Position numbers and translations under genes: made by a program | Part shown: positions 1 to 7,093 of the stretch, one piece after another | Numbering within the stretch: the first letter of the stretch is position 1 | Layout: the number at the start of each line of letters is the position of its first letter | Notes under the pieces: generated by a model | The model's database searches: none | What the model was told of the DNA's origin: nothing | What the model saw: the letters and a program-made list of their open reading frames with translations, nothing else | Source: Shinella lacus | GTDB taxonomy: Bacteria > Pseudomonadota > Alphaproteobacteria > Rhizobiales > Rhizobiaceae | Assembly (NCBI RefSeq): GCF_010994755.1 | Contig: NZ_WHSB02000020.1 | Coordinates: 1 to 64,000 of the forward strand | Direction of reading: 5' to 3' | DNA length: 64,000 nucleotides

Positions 1-62
1 TGATGGCCGGCCTTGCTGCCGCGCTTGATCAGATCGACACCACCACAGCCCGGGCAATCCAT
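1..62 (-). CDS. Partial CDS, N-terminus of a CPxC zinc-ribbon-like protein
   Basis: Only the first 20 residues are in the window; the gene runs off the left edge. It begins MDCPGCGGVDLIKRGSKAGH. The CPGC pair near the N-terminus resembles one half of a zinc-ribbon site. A good Shine-Dalgarno (GGAGG about 8 nt upstream of the ATG) supports the start. It follows a small secreted-protein gene on the same strand after about 37 nt, so the two may be cotranscribed. The function cannot be named from this fragment. Confidence 0.4.
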   Translation of the reverse strand, partial: MDCPGCGGVDLIKRGSKAGH

Positions 63-99
63 CACCTGCCTCCACGCAAATCACCCCCATAGCAGAATC

Positions 100-363
100 T
101 CAAAAGCGTTCAATGTAAACACTCCCCTTGCCAGGCGGGTCTTCCGTCAGCGTGCCCGTGCTGCGGCCGTCGCCGTCGGCGAATTCATAGGTGCCGGTGA
201 GCCGGCCGTCGCCTGTCAGCGACAGCACGGTGATCGCCTCGACCAAGTCGCCATTGCTCCACAGCCGGCCGCAATAGCGCCCGTCGATGCTCATCGCCTG
301 CTTGGGCGAGGGGGCGGTCGCGCCGGAAATGCCGATCACCAATGCCAGGATTGCTGCCTTCAT
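100..363 (-). CDS. Small secreted hypothetical protein (87 aa)
   Basis: The protein starts MKAAILALVIGISGATA, a typical short Sec signal peptide, followed by a mature domain of about 70 residues (SIDGRYCGRLWSNGDLVEAI...). Beta-strand-like, glycine-rich spacing suggests a small lipocalin-like or beta fold, but I recognise no named family. The ATG was chosen over a longer upstream reading because it places the signal peptide at the N-terminus. It lies 19 nt downstream of the coiled-coil protein gene on the same strand, so they probably share a transcript. Periplasmic or extracellular location is inferred. Confidence 0.6.
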   Translation of the reverse strand: MKAAILALVIGISGATAPSPKQAMSIDGRYCGRLWSNGDLVEAITVLSLTGDGRLTGTYEFADGDGRSTGTLTEDPPGKGSVYIERF

Positions 364-382
364 GCCGCCCTCCGGGGACGAA

Positions 383-1558
383 TCAAGCTTCGTCGCCGCT
401 GATCTGTTCGCGCACGCGCTGGGCGAGGCTGCGCTCGTCGCCATCAAGCGCCGGGTCGATCGTGGCGATGAGGTCGTGCACCGGCGAGCCGGCACCCTCG
501 CGCGCGGCCGTCAGCACGATCATCTTGCTGGCGAGATCGGCCATTTCTTCGCGCAGCGCGGCGTCGTTGTCACCGGTTTTCGCGGCGAGCAGCCGTTCCG
601 AAAGTGCGGTGCCCTGATTGCGCACGTCCTCTTCCAGCGCGCCGATATCGATCGGCGGCGGCACCAGCTTTTCGGTGCGGCGGGCGGAAATGCGGCTTGT
701 CGCGATGGTGCGGGCGAGCCCGGTGGACCGCATCGCTTTCACCGTATCCTTGTTTTCCGCTGTCAACGTCTTCACCTTGTCGCGCAGGCGGTTGATTTCC
801 GCGATGCGCCGTTCGATTGCATTGTCCTTGTCGGCGCTGCCGGCGAGCTCGCGCGTCAGCCGCGTTTCGAGCTGGCGCACGCGGCCCTCTTCGCGCGACA
901 GGCGAATTTCCAGCGATTTTGCCGCCTGGCTCGCCGTCTTGATGTCCTCGCGCAGCTTGTCGCGCTCGTCCTTGAGATTGCCGATGCGGCTCTTCAGGTT
1001 CTCCATCGCCGTGTCGCGGGTGGCGAGGTCGATCTTCATATTGTCGAGGTCCGCCTCGAGATGATCGATGCGGCCGTGAAGGCTCTCGATGTCGGCTTCC
1101 TTGCCGCGGATTTCGCGGTCGGCAGTCGAAAGCGCCGTCTTCAGCTGCTCGGTCTTCATTTCCTCGCGGCGCAGCGCCGAGCGCATGTCGCCGGCCTCGA
1201 TGTTCATGTCGGCGATCTGGGCGTGCAGCTCGGCGTTTTCCGTGCCGATCGCGGCAGCCTGCGACAGCAGTTTCTCGTTGCGCACCATTTCCAGCGTGTG
1301 TTTTTCGCGCTCGCGGCGCACGCTCTGGGACAGGCGGGCGTTTTCCGCGGCATAGGCGGCGCGGGCCATGTCCTTCTGCGCCCGCACTTCCTGCGGGCTG
1401 AGCGGCATCGTGGCGCGCATGCGCTCTTCGGTGAACTTGACGACGCGCTTCTGGATGGCCGGCGCGACGAGCAGACCGGTCAGCGTGGCGGCGAGAAAGC
1501 CGAGCGCGAAGAGAAGGGCATACTCGATCACAGGTCCACTCGTTCCAAAACGGCCCAA
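383..1558 (-). CDS. Membrane-anchored coiled-coil protein (about 390 aa)
   Basis: One N-terminal transmembrane helix (around residues 10-32, VIEYALLFALGFLAATLTGLLVAP) is followed by some 250 residues of charged heptad-rich sequence (long runs of E, R, K, L, A), predicted as a long coiled coil facing the cytoplasm, and a less regular C-terminal tail. A GTG nine codons inside (1531) would put the membrane helix directly at the N-terminus and is an equally good start. It resembles rhizobial proteins annotated only as hypothetical or chromosome-segregation-ATPase-like, but has no Walker motifs. A structural or envelope-scaffold role is only a guess. Confidence 0.7.
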   Translation of the reverse strand: MGRFGTSGPVIEYALLFALGFLAATLTGLLVAPAIQKRVVKFTEERMRATMPLSPQEVRAQKDMARAAYAAENARLSQSVRREREKHTLEMVRNEKLLSQAAAIGTENAELHAQIADMNIEAGDMRSALRREEMKTEQLKTALSTADREIRGKEADIESLHGRIDHLEADLDNMKIDLATRDTAMENLKSRIGNLKDERDKLREDIKTASQAAKSLEIRLSREEGRVRQLETRLTRELAGSADKDNAIERRIAEINRLRDKVKTLTAENKDTVKAMRSTGLARTIATSRISARRTEKLVPPPIDIGALEEDVRNQGTALSERLLAAKTGDNDAALREEMADLASKMIVLTAAREGAGSPVHDLIATIDPALDGDERSLAQRVREQISGDEA

Positions 1559-1701
1559 AACGGTTCAAGCAAGCGCACTATAGCGGCTCGCCCGAACTTT
1601 CACAGGGGGATGCCCGGCGAAATCAACTCTCGGTTAACCTGACGGGCGAGGGCCGCCGTTCATTCGACCAGAGGGCGACCAAGGGGCGACCGGGTGGGCG
1701 A

Positions 1702-2283
1702 TCAGAAGGGATTCCAGGTCGGCTCGCGGGTGAGCTTCAGGTAGCCGGCATTGATGCCGATGCGGGCGCCGACGCCGGTGCGGATCGGCACGAGCACGAC
1801 GTCGCGGTTGACATTGACCTGCATGCCGACGCCGGCAATGACATAGGCCGAGCCGGAAACGCCGCCGTAGCGCTCATAGAGCGCATTGACGTCGGGCAGA
1901 TTGTAGACGAGCATCATGGTGCGGCTGCCCTGGCCGCCCCAGTCGAGGCCGAGCGACGGGCCTTGCCAGAACACCGAATGCTGGCCGGCATTCTTGGTGT
2001 TCAGCGTGCCCTCGCCATAGGTCAGGCCCGCGACGAAGGCGCCGGACCCTTCCTGGCCGAGAATGTAGCCGTTGGGCAGGCCGTGGGATTCGAAAGCGCG
2101 TTCGACCACCTTGGCAAGGCCACCCGAGGTGGAGCCGAAGAAGCCGTGGCCGGCATCGACGATTTCCTGCATGGAATATTGGCCGCTGCTCTGCTGTGCC
2201 TGAGCCGGCAAAATCCAGAAGAGCGCCAGCAGCGCCGTTGTGACGATCCTGAACGCCGTCGTGACCAGTTTTGAAACACGCAT
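1702..2283 (-). CDS. eipA: DUF1134 periplasmic envelope protein (EipA-like)
   Basis: A 193-residue precursor: basic N-terminus plus hydrophobic stretch ending ILPAQAQQ (signal peptide), then the conserved DUF1134 domain including GHGFFGSTSGGLAKVVERAFE, GQEGSGAFVAGLTYGEG and GLDWGGQGSR. In Brucella the DUF1134 protein EipA is a periplasmic beta-barrel protein needed for envelope integrity, and its expression is reported to be CtrA-controlled. The ATG has a GGAAGG-rich Shine-Dalgarno; an ATG 21 nt upstream is also possible. It is divergent from chpT, with a CtrA-like site between them, which fits the Brucella regulation. Confidence 0.85.
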   Translation of the reverse strand: MRVSKLVTTAFRIVTTALLALFWILPAQAQQSSGQYSMQEIVDAGHGFFGSTSGGLAKVVERAFESHGLPNGYILGQEGSGAFVAGLTYGEGTLNTKNAGQHSVFWQGPSLGLDWGGQGSRTMMLVYNLPDVNALYERYGGVSGSAYVIAGVGMQVNVNRDVVLVPIRTGVGARIGINAGYLKLTREPTWNPF

Positions 2284-2344
2284 GTCCCGTTCGCCTTCCT
2301 TCATGTCTCGGCCCCGTTCCATGCAGCAATTTGATCCGATCGTC

Positions 2345-2359
2345 TTAACAATCGGTTTA
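2345..2359. promoter_or_regulatory. CtrA-type box between eipA and chpT
   Basis: TTAA-caatcgg-TTTA matches the CtrA consensus TTAA-N7-TTAA at 7 of 8 half-site positions. It lies 62 nt from the eipA ATG and about 140 nt from chpT in their shared upstream region. Function is inferred from the motif and from the known CtrA control of eipA in Brucella. Confidence 0.5.
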
Positions 2360-2500
2360 CCAAATGTGGTGTCATTATGGCTGTCTTCAATTCGGGTACG
2401 CCTCGCGCAATTCCGGCGTGTTATGCGTCGCGCAGGATGCCCGCGACAGTGCCCTGTGAGGCCGCCGCGTTGCAAGAATACGTGGACCTGGGAGAAATTT

Positions 2501-3154
2501 ATGGCGAAAAATCCGAACCTTACGCTGACCGGTCCCGACCTGGCAGCGCTTCTTTGCAGCCGCGTCTGCCATGACGTCATCTCGCCCGTCGGCGCGATCA
2601 ACAACGGGCTGGAACTGCTCGACGAGGGCGGCGCTGATTCGGAGGCGATGGACCTCATCCGCACCAGCGCGCTGAATGCCTCCGTCCGGCTGAAGTTCGC
2701 ACGGCTCGCTTTTGGCGCCTCCGGCTCGGTCGGCGCCTCCATCGATACGGGCGAGGCGGAAAAGGCGGCGCGCGATTTCGCCGTCGCCGAGAAGAAGACC
2801 GAAATCACCTGGACGGGGCCGCGCGCCATCGTCGCGAAGAACCGGGTCAAGCTGCTGCTCAACCTGTTCCTCGTCGCCTATGGCGCCATCCCGCGTGGCG
2901 GCTCGATCGACGTGACGCTGGAGAACCCGGAGACCGACGCGGTCTTCAAGCTCACCGCCAAGGGCCGCATGCTGCGCGTGCCGCCGAAATTCATGGAGAT
3001 CCTCTCCGGCACGCCGGAAGAGTCGGTCGATGCCCATTCCATCCAGCCCTATTACACGGTGCTGCTGGCGGACGAGGCGGGCATGCAGCTCGACGTGGCG
3101 GCTTCGCCCGAAGAGATCGTCTTCTCCGCCCGCGTGGTCGCCGCCGAGGCGTAA
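2501..3154 (+). CDS. chpT: Histidine phosphotransferase ChpT
   Basis: ChpT moves phosphate from the hybrid kinase CckA to CtrA and CpdR. This 217-residue protein has the DHp-like phosphoacceptor helix CSRVCHDVISPVGAINNGLELLDEG; His24 in the HDxxxP motif is the expected phosphorylation site. The remaining part is the degenerate Bergerat-like domain typical of ChpT, without ATP-binding boxes. The start follows GGAG at good spacing and lies beside the conserved MAKNPNLTLTGPDLAALL segment; upstream in-frame codons do not look conserved. It is 119 nt upstream of a receiver gene and 1.3 kb from ctrA, forming a compact phosphorelay locus. Confidence 0.9.
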   Translation: MAKNPNLTLTGPDLAALLCSRVCHDVISPVGAINNGLELLDEGGADSEAMDLIRTSALNASVRLKFARLAFGASGSVGASIDTGEAEKAARDFAVAEKKTEITWTGPRAIVAKNRVKLLLNLFLVAYGAIPRGGSIDVTLENPETDAVFKLTAKGRMLRVPPKFMEILSGTPEESVDAHSIQPYYTVLLADEAGMQLDVAASPEEIVFSARVVAAEA

Positions 3155-3174
3155 AACAATGCGGCCAGGGTTTG

Positions 3175-3182
3175 TTAACCAT
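3175..3182 (+). promoter_or_regulatory. CtrA half-site TTAACCAT upstream of receiver gene
   Basis: An exact TTAACCAT, the half-site form described for CtrA, lies 91 nt before the receiver ATG and just after chpT. A further CTAA sits nine bases on, so the full TTAA-N7-TTAA spacing is not met. Confidence 0.4.
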
Positions 3183-3272
3183 GGCCGCTAACGCTTTGTT
3201 TGCCAGCCGCCGGTACAGTTGCAACCTGTAATCTTCCCGCAGCTCAAGAGCGGGAGACCCTAGGAGCAGCTA

Positions 3273-3635
3273 ATGCAGCGGTTGATGATCGCCGATGGTT
3301 CCGACGTCGTCCGTAAGGTCGGCAAGCGTATTCTCTCCGGTTTCAATTTCCTCGTGCTGGAAGCGTCGAGCTCGCTCGAGGCGCTGGTGCGTTGTGAGGC
3401 GGAGCTGCCGAACATCATCATCGTCGATGCGACGATGGACGGTGCGATCGAGCTGATCGGCAATATCCGCAACCTGCCGCAGGGCAAGTCGGTGCGCATC
3501 TACTATTGCGTGGTCGAGGCGGACCTCAAGAAGATGATGATGGGCAAGCGCGCCGGTGCCGACGACTTCCTGCTGAAGCCGTTCGACCGCAAGATCCTGA
3601 CCCAGGTCTTCGGCAATCTTTCGATCGCCGCCTGA
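3273..3635 (+). CDS. Atypical stand-alone response-regulator receiver (120 aa)
   Basis: A single receiver domain with no output domain. Asp52 (IIIVDATMDGA) is the likely phosphoacceptor and Lys102 (LLKPFD) is conserved. The acidic pair near the N-terminus is reduced to one (MIADGSD, second Asp replaced by Gly9), the usual MPxxxG after the acceptor is MDGAIEL, and the strand-4 Thr/Ser appears to be Val (YYCVVEAD). It sits between chpT and ctrA in a conserved rhizobial order. It might accept phosphate from ChpT as CpdR does, or act as a modified sink, but it is not an obvious CpdR orthologue. Shine-Dalgarno is AGGAGC. Confidence 0.8.
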   Translation: MQRLMIADGSDVVRKVGKRILSGFNFLVLEASSSLEALVRCEAELPNIIIVDATMDGAIELIGNIRNLPQGKSVRIYYCVVEADLKKMMMGKRAGADDFLLKPFDRKILTQVFGNLSIAA

Positions 3636-3662
3636 AACGATAGACCTTAATCTGACGACATG

Positions 3663-3697
3663 AACGCGGCCGCTCGTGAAGAGCCGGCCGCGTTTTT
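3663..3697 (+). terminator. Rho-independent terminator after receiver gene
   Basis: AACGCGGCC-GCTC, loop gtgaa, GAGC-CGGCCGCGTT (one bulged base) followed by TTTTT. It lies 28 nt after the receiver stop codon. Confidence 0.85.
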
Positions 3698-3729
3698 CGT
3701 TCCGGGCTTACTCTCTCTGTCGCACAACG

Positions 3730-3756
3730 AAAAAACCCGCCGGCGAAGCGGCGGGT
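3730..3756 (-). terminator. Rho-independent terminator after ctrA
   Basis: The 8-bp stem ACCCGCCG/CGGCGGGT with loop gcgaag is preceded on the plus strand by an A-run, which reads as a U-tract for the minus-strand ctrA transcript. Confidence 0.85.
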
Positions 3757-3783
3757 CGGAATTCTGGAGCGGGGAGGGTGGTA

Positions 3784-4482
3784 TCAGGCGCTTTCGGCGA
3801 AGTCGCCATCGGGCTCGCGCAGCACGTAGCCGCGGCCCCAGACCGTCTCGATATAGTTCGCGCCGCCGGCGGCGTTCGCAAGCTTCTTGCGCAGCTTGCA
3901 GATGAAGACGTCGATGATCTTCAGTTCCGGCTCGTCCATGCCGCCATAAAGGTGGTTCAGGAACATTTCCTTGGTGAGCGTGGTGCCCTTGCGGAGCGAA
4001 AGCAGCTCCAGCATCTGGTATTCCTTGCCCGTCAGGTGGACACGCTGGCCACCGACCTCGACCGTCTTGGCGTCGAGGTTGACGATGAGCTCGCCCGTCG
4101 AGATGACCGACTGGGCATGGCCCTTGGAACGCCGCACGATGGCGTGAATGCGGGCGACGAGCTCGTCCTTGTGGAAGGGCTTGGTCATGTAGTCGTCGGC
4201 ACCGAAGCCGAGGCCGCGCACCTTGTCCTCGATGCCGGCCATGCCGGAGAGGATGAGGATCGGCGTCTTGACCTTGGACAGGCGAAGCGTGCGCAGAACC
4301 TCGTAACCCGACATGTCGGGGAGGTTCAGATCGAGCAGGATGATGTCGTAATCGTACAACTTGCCCAGATCGACACCTTCCTCGCCGAGGTCGGTGGTAT
4401 ACACATTAAAACTTTCGGACTTCAGCATCAATTCGATGCTCTGCGCCGTCGCGCTGTCGTCCTCAATGAGTAGAACCCGCAT
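3784..4482 (-). CDS. ctrA: Cell-cycle master regulator CtrA
   Basis: OmpR-family response regulator of 232 residues that controls division, motility and replication genes in alphaproteobacteria. The receiver domain (1-120) has E7/D8/D9, phosphoacceptor Asp51 ([13 protein letters not shown]) and KPF; the winged helix (about 125-225) carries the CtrA signature [32 protein letters not shown] and ends [19 protein letters not shown]. The small nonpolar C-terminus is reminiscent of the ClpXP-recognised tail of Caulobacter CtrA (inference). Its long upstream region holds a TTAACCAT half-site and several GANTC motifs, suggesting autoregulation and methylation input. Confidence 0.97.
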   Translation of the reverse strand: MRVLLIEDDSATAQSIELMLKSESFNVYTTDLGEEGVDLGKLYDYDIILLDLNLPDMSGYEVLRTLRLSKVKTPILILSGMAGIEDKVRGLGFGADDYMTKPFHKDELVARIHAIVRRSKGHAQSVISTGELIVNLDAKTVEVGGQRVHLTGKEYQMLELLSLRKGTTLTKEMFLNHLYGGMDEPELKIIDVFICKLRKKLANAAGGANYIETVWGRGYVLREPDGDFAESA

Positions 4483-5009
4483 ATCTGTCCCCTTTTCCGC
4501 CGCTCAAGGTTTCTGGCCCCCTACGCGATACGGATCCAGTCGTTGCCTGATTTGGAGGCTGCCACGAAATGGTTAACAAATCCTGATTCACTTTGGCAAG
4601 ATGCATCGATCTGTTAATTATTTTAGGCAGGCTCCTGATTTTATGGATGAATCAGAATTGTGTCTCTTAATATGTTTCTTCAAGAAACACAGCTAACCGA
4701 CTCTTTCGACTCATCAATGCGCCCCACCTCTTTTTTGCGAACCGCATTTACTGAGCCTTAAATCCTCACACCTATGATTAACGATGCCCGTAAACGAAAG
4801 GTTACCAGCGGTAGGGTTTTATTAATATCGCTGAATTTTTTTCGGGGCCCGGTGCGTTTTGCCGGGTTTCGGGCGCAAGACGGCTTCCGGCGTGTGGAAA
4901 ACACCGCGCTTCGGGGGCTGATTTGGAATGCGGAGCGCGTGGTTGCCGAGAGAATCAGGCTGCCATTCGCTCCAATGCCGGGGTCTCGCTATCCACGGGA
5001 GTATTGCGT
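4483..5009. promoter_or_regulatory. ctrA / fliJ-like divergent control region (527 bp)
   Basis: No gene seen. AT-rich compared with its flanks. It holds five GANTC sites (starting at 4585, 4649, 4699, 4708 and 4952), the target of the cell-cycle methyltransferase CcrM, and one CtrA half-site. In Caulobacter a GANTC in ctrA P1 couples transcription to replication; a similar role here is inference. The fliJ-like promoter should lie in the right-hand part. Confidence 0.6.
4569..4576 (-). promoter_or_regulatory. CtrA half-site upstream of ctrA
   Basis: Reads TTAACCAT on the minus strand, 87 nt before the ctrA ATG. It is an exact match to the CtrA half-site and suggests autoregulation. A GATTC (GANTC) lies just upstream of it. 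Confidence 0.5.
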
Positions 5010-5360
5010 ATGAAGTCGCGTGAGAGCCTAGTTCGCCTGAAGGAATTTCAGGTGAAAGACAAGAGACGGCAGCTGGCCCAGCTTCAGTTGATGATGTCCG
5101 AATTCGAACGGATGTCGAAGGAACTGGAAACCCAGATCGCCATCGAGGAAAAGAAGTCCGGGATCACCGATCCCAACCACTTCGCTTATCCCACCTTCGC
5201 CAAGGCAGCGCGTCAGCGCTCCGACAATCTTCAGGTCTCCATCCGGGAACTGAAGGTGCAGCAGGATGCGGCGGAACTGGCACTGGAAGAGGCGGAGGCG
5301 GAGTTCGCCAAGGCTTCGGCGCTGGAAGAGCGCGACAACGCGGTTCGGCTTCGCGCCTGA
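5010..5360 (+). CDS. fliJ: FliJ-like flagellar export chaperone (116 aa)
   Basis: Almost entirely alpha-helical coiled coil (MKSRESLVRLKEFQVKDKRRQ... through ALEEAEAEFAKASALEERD), with the length and charge pattern of FliJ, the stalk-like protein of the flagellar type III ATPase FliI. A FliJ-type gene divergent from ctrA is familiar in rhizobia. The start follows GGGAG; upstream sequence in frame lacks the helical pattern. The sequence cannot strictly separate FliJ from another small coiled-coil protein, so the assignment rests partly on context. Confidence 0.65.
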   Translation: MKSRESLVRLKEFQVKDKRRQLAQLQLMMSEFERMSKELETQIAIEEKKSGITDPNHFAYPTFAKAARQRSDNLQVSIRELKVQQDAAELALEEAEAEFAKASALEERDNAVRLRA

Positions 5361-5438
5361 TCCGTTTCAATTCGAAGGACCTTCGCGAGCGGCCGGAAGA
5401 CCGCTCACGAGGGTTCTTCGCGTTGCGTCAATTTCCGT

Positions 5439-5720
5439 TTAGAGATTGACCACGTCCTGCCAGTCCTTGTGGCGCATCGCCTGCGCCCGGAAGAAGGGGC
5501 AGAGCGGCATGATCTTCCAGCCGCCCGCCCGCGCCGCCTCCACCGCATGGGCGGCCAGCGCCTGGCCGACCCCCTTGCCGCGCAACGCATCCGGCACGCC
5601 GGTATGATCGACGATGACGAGCTTCGGCGAGGTGCGGGAGTATGTCACCTCCGCCTCATGCCCCTCGACGATGGTGGAATAGCGGCCCTTCGAGCCGGTT
5701 TCTTCGTCCTTGATATCCAT
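5439..5720 (-). CDS. Small GNAT-type N-acetyltransferase (YjdJ/COG2388 type)
   Basis: A 93-residue single-domain member of the short Gcn5-related group. The acetyl-CoA loop appears as GVPDALRGKGVGQALAAHAVEAAR (R/Q-x-x-G-x-G/A type) and the C-terminal CPFFRAQAMRHKDWQDVV motif is typical of COG2388. The ATG at MDIKDEETG has a well-spaced GAGGA; an earlier ATG would add residues that do not look conserved. The substrate is unknown. It is divergent from a PqiA-like membrane protein gene. Confidence 0.8.
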   Translation of the reverse strand: MDIKDEETGSKGRYSTIVEGHEAEVTYSRTSPKLVIVDHTGVPDALRGKGVGQALAAHAVEAARAGGWKIMPLCPFFRAQAMRHKDWQDVVNL

Positions 5721-5863
5721 GATGGTCCTCGCTTGCGGTTGCGTTGGTGCCATCCTTTCCTGTCCCGGCTGATACGGCAAGCCATCCGGATGTGAACGGA
5801 GTGTGCTGCGTCGGCGCCTCGCGAATGCTATGCAGGACGCATCGAAACCTTCGACGTGTGCCC

Positions 5864-6313
5864 ATGATTCTCGCCGTACCCGCTCTTCTCGTGCTCTCCG
5901 CGCTGTTCCTGGCCTTCGGTCTCGTCCTGCCGCTCGTGCGCTTCGAAAAACTGTATTTCTTCAACGAGACGCCCTCGCTGATCGATATCGTCGTCTCGCT
6001 CTGGGTGCAGGGCAGCGGCGCGCTGGCCGTGCTGGTCGGCCTGTTTTCCATCGTCTTCCCGGTCATCAAGCTCTTCGCCATAGCGCTGGAGGCGACCGCG
6101 CCGACGCCGGCTGACGGCAAGGCGAACTGGATCGCCCGGCTGCTTCCGCTGCTCGGCAAATGGTCGATGATGGATGTGATGCTGGTGGCGCTGGTCATCG
6201 TCGCGGCGAAGACGAGCGGCATGGCCTCGGCCTTCACCCAGCCCGGCCTGTGGTTCTACGCCGCCTCGGCCATCATGACCGGGCTCCTGCAGATGAAGCT
6301 GCAACCGCGCTGA
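5864..6313 (+). CDS. PqiA-like integral membrane protein (149 aa)
   Basis: Four hydrophobic segments (about residues 3-25, 45-72, 95-118 and 120-142) and the PqiA signature P(L/T)-(I/L)D-I-V-SLW, F-PVIK and W-MMDVMLVALVI. It corresponds to one half of the paraquat-inducible protein A family, inner-membrane proteins linked to envelope lipid transport through MCE-type PqiB. No PqiB or PqiC gene is nearby, so this is a stand-alone PqiA domain. The ATG at MILAVPALLV was preferred because earlier starts give non-hydrophobic leader sequence. Confidence 0.75.
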   Translation: MILAVPALLVLSALFLAFGLVLPLVRFEKLYFFNETPSLIDIVVSLWVQGSGALAVLVGLFSIVFPVIKLFAIALEATAPTPADGKANWIARLLPLLGKWSMMDVMLVALVIVAAKTSGMASAFTQPGLWFYAASAIMTGLLQMKLQPR

Positions 6314-6329
6314 ATATTGATAAAAAGAA

Positions 6330-6356
6330 CTACGGCTGCGCAAGGCGCAGCCGTAG
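6330..6356 (-). terminator. Terminator after sciP
   Basis: A perfect 12-bp stem (ctacggctgcgc / gcgcagccgtag) around an aag loop. The plus-strand A-run on its left becomes a U-tract for the minus-strand sciP transcript; it may also limit the convergent pqiA-like transcript. Confidence 0.85.
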
Positions 6357-6379
6357 GGGTCTTGATCAAAAATGGGACG

Positions 6380-6655
6380 CTAGTGGCGGTATTGCTGGAT
6401 GCGCGTGGTGCGCAGGCCGGCAAGGCCATGGTCGTTGATGGAGGACTGCCAGGAGAGGAATTCTTCGACCGTCAGCGTATAACGTTCACAGGCTTCTTCG
6501 AGGCTCAAGAGCCCGCCGCGTACCGCGGCGACGACTTCTGCCTTCCGGCGAATCACCCAGCGCCGCGTATTAGCCGGCGGCAGATCGGCAATTGTCAGAG
6601 GGCTGCCATCGGGGCCGATGACGTATTTAACGCGTGGTCGTATCAGATCGGTCAT
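6380..6655 (-). CDS. sciP: CtrA-inhibitory protein SciP (DUF1153)
   Basis: SciP is a small DNA-binding protein that blocks CtrA-activated transcription in G1-phase Caulobacter cells. This 91-residue protein has the highly conserved core KYVIGPDGSPLTIADLPP, RWVIRRKAEVVAAVRGGLLS and EEACERYTLTVEEFLSWQ (helix-turn-helix), ending GLAGLRTTRIQQYR. The full-length match and its place close to ctrA and chpT make the call secure. Upstream lie phased TTAA/CTAA half-sites and one GANTC (6658), so it is likely itself CtrA-activated. Confidence 0.95.
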   Translation of the reverse strand: MTDLIRPRVKYVIGPDGSPLTIADLPPANTRRWVIRRKAEVVAAVRGGLLSLEEACERYTLTVEEFLSWQSSINDHGLAGLRTTRIQQYRH

Positions 6656-7093
6656 TGGACTCTCTACATAAACTCAAGACCATATCCCCGGACTGTAGCT
6701 TGCCACATTTAAGATTTGCCTAAACGCATGCTAACAATTTTCTAATCATTTGAGCGGCTTCGCCGATCGTGCGGGGCTCTGTAAGCGCTGGTTTCCGTTA
6801 CGTTTGTCTATGCGCGCTCGCGCAGAGCCTGCATGGGAGCCATGCAAATAAAACGTTTCTCTTTTATTCAAATACTGCTAATAAGCCCCAAAATTTGGGG
6901 GCGGCATCGTTGATGTCACCGGAAGCCCCCAGGATGCATCCAAATGAATTCTATCCGCGAGCTGTTTCCCTTTGGGACATGGCTGACGCGGCGTTTTTCG
7001 TCGTGTCTGTACGCGATGGTGCTCCTGTAATTTTCCGGACCGAGAATGCACACGAGCCCGGCGCGCGTCCGCGCCGGCTGTTGGAAACGGAAA
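6656..7093. promoter_or_regulatory. sciP / luxR-type divergent control region
   Basis: No gene seen in about 440 bp. The left part holds the CtrA-like boxes of sciP. The right part holds a perfect 15-nt palindrome CCCCAAAATTTGGGG at 6886-6900, about 200 nt before the LuxR-family gene, a candidate operator. Confidence 0.5.
6709..6734 (-). promoter_or_regulatory. Phased CtrA-type boxes upstream of sciP
   Basis: TTAA-N7-CTAA-N7-CTAA: three half-sites at exact 11-bp intervals (6709, 6720, 6731). The first pair matches TTAA-N7-TTAA at 7 of 8 positions. They lie about 55-80 nt upstream of the sciP ATG. Confidence 0.5.

Noticed and set aside
287-1642. Plus-strand frame of about 450 codons across the coiled-coil gene
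   Set aside because: Antisense shadow; the minus-strand protein has a membrane helix and regular heptads.
6361-6371. TTGATCAA-like sequence after sciP as an FNR box
   Set aside because: It lacks the four-base spacer and sits at the end of convergent genes rather than in a promoter.
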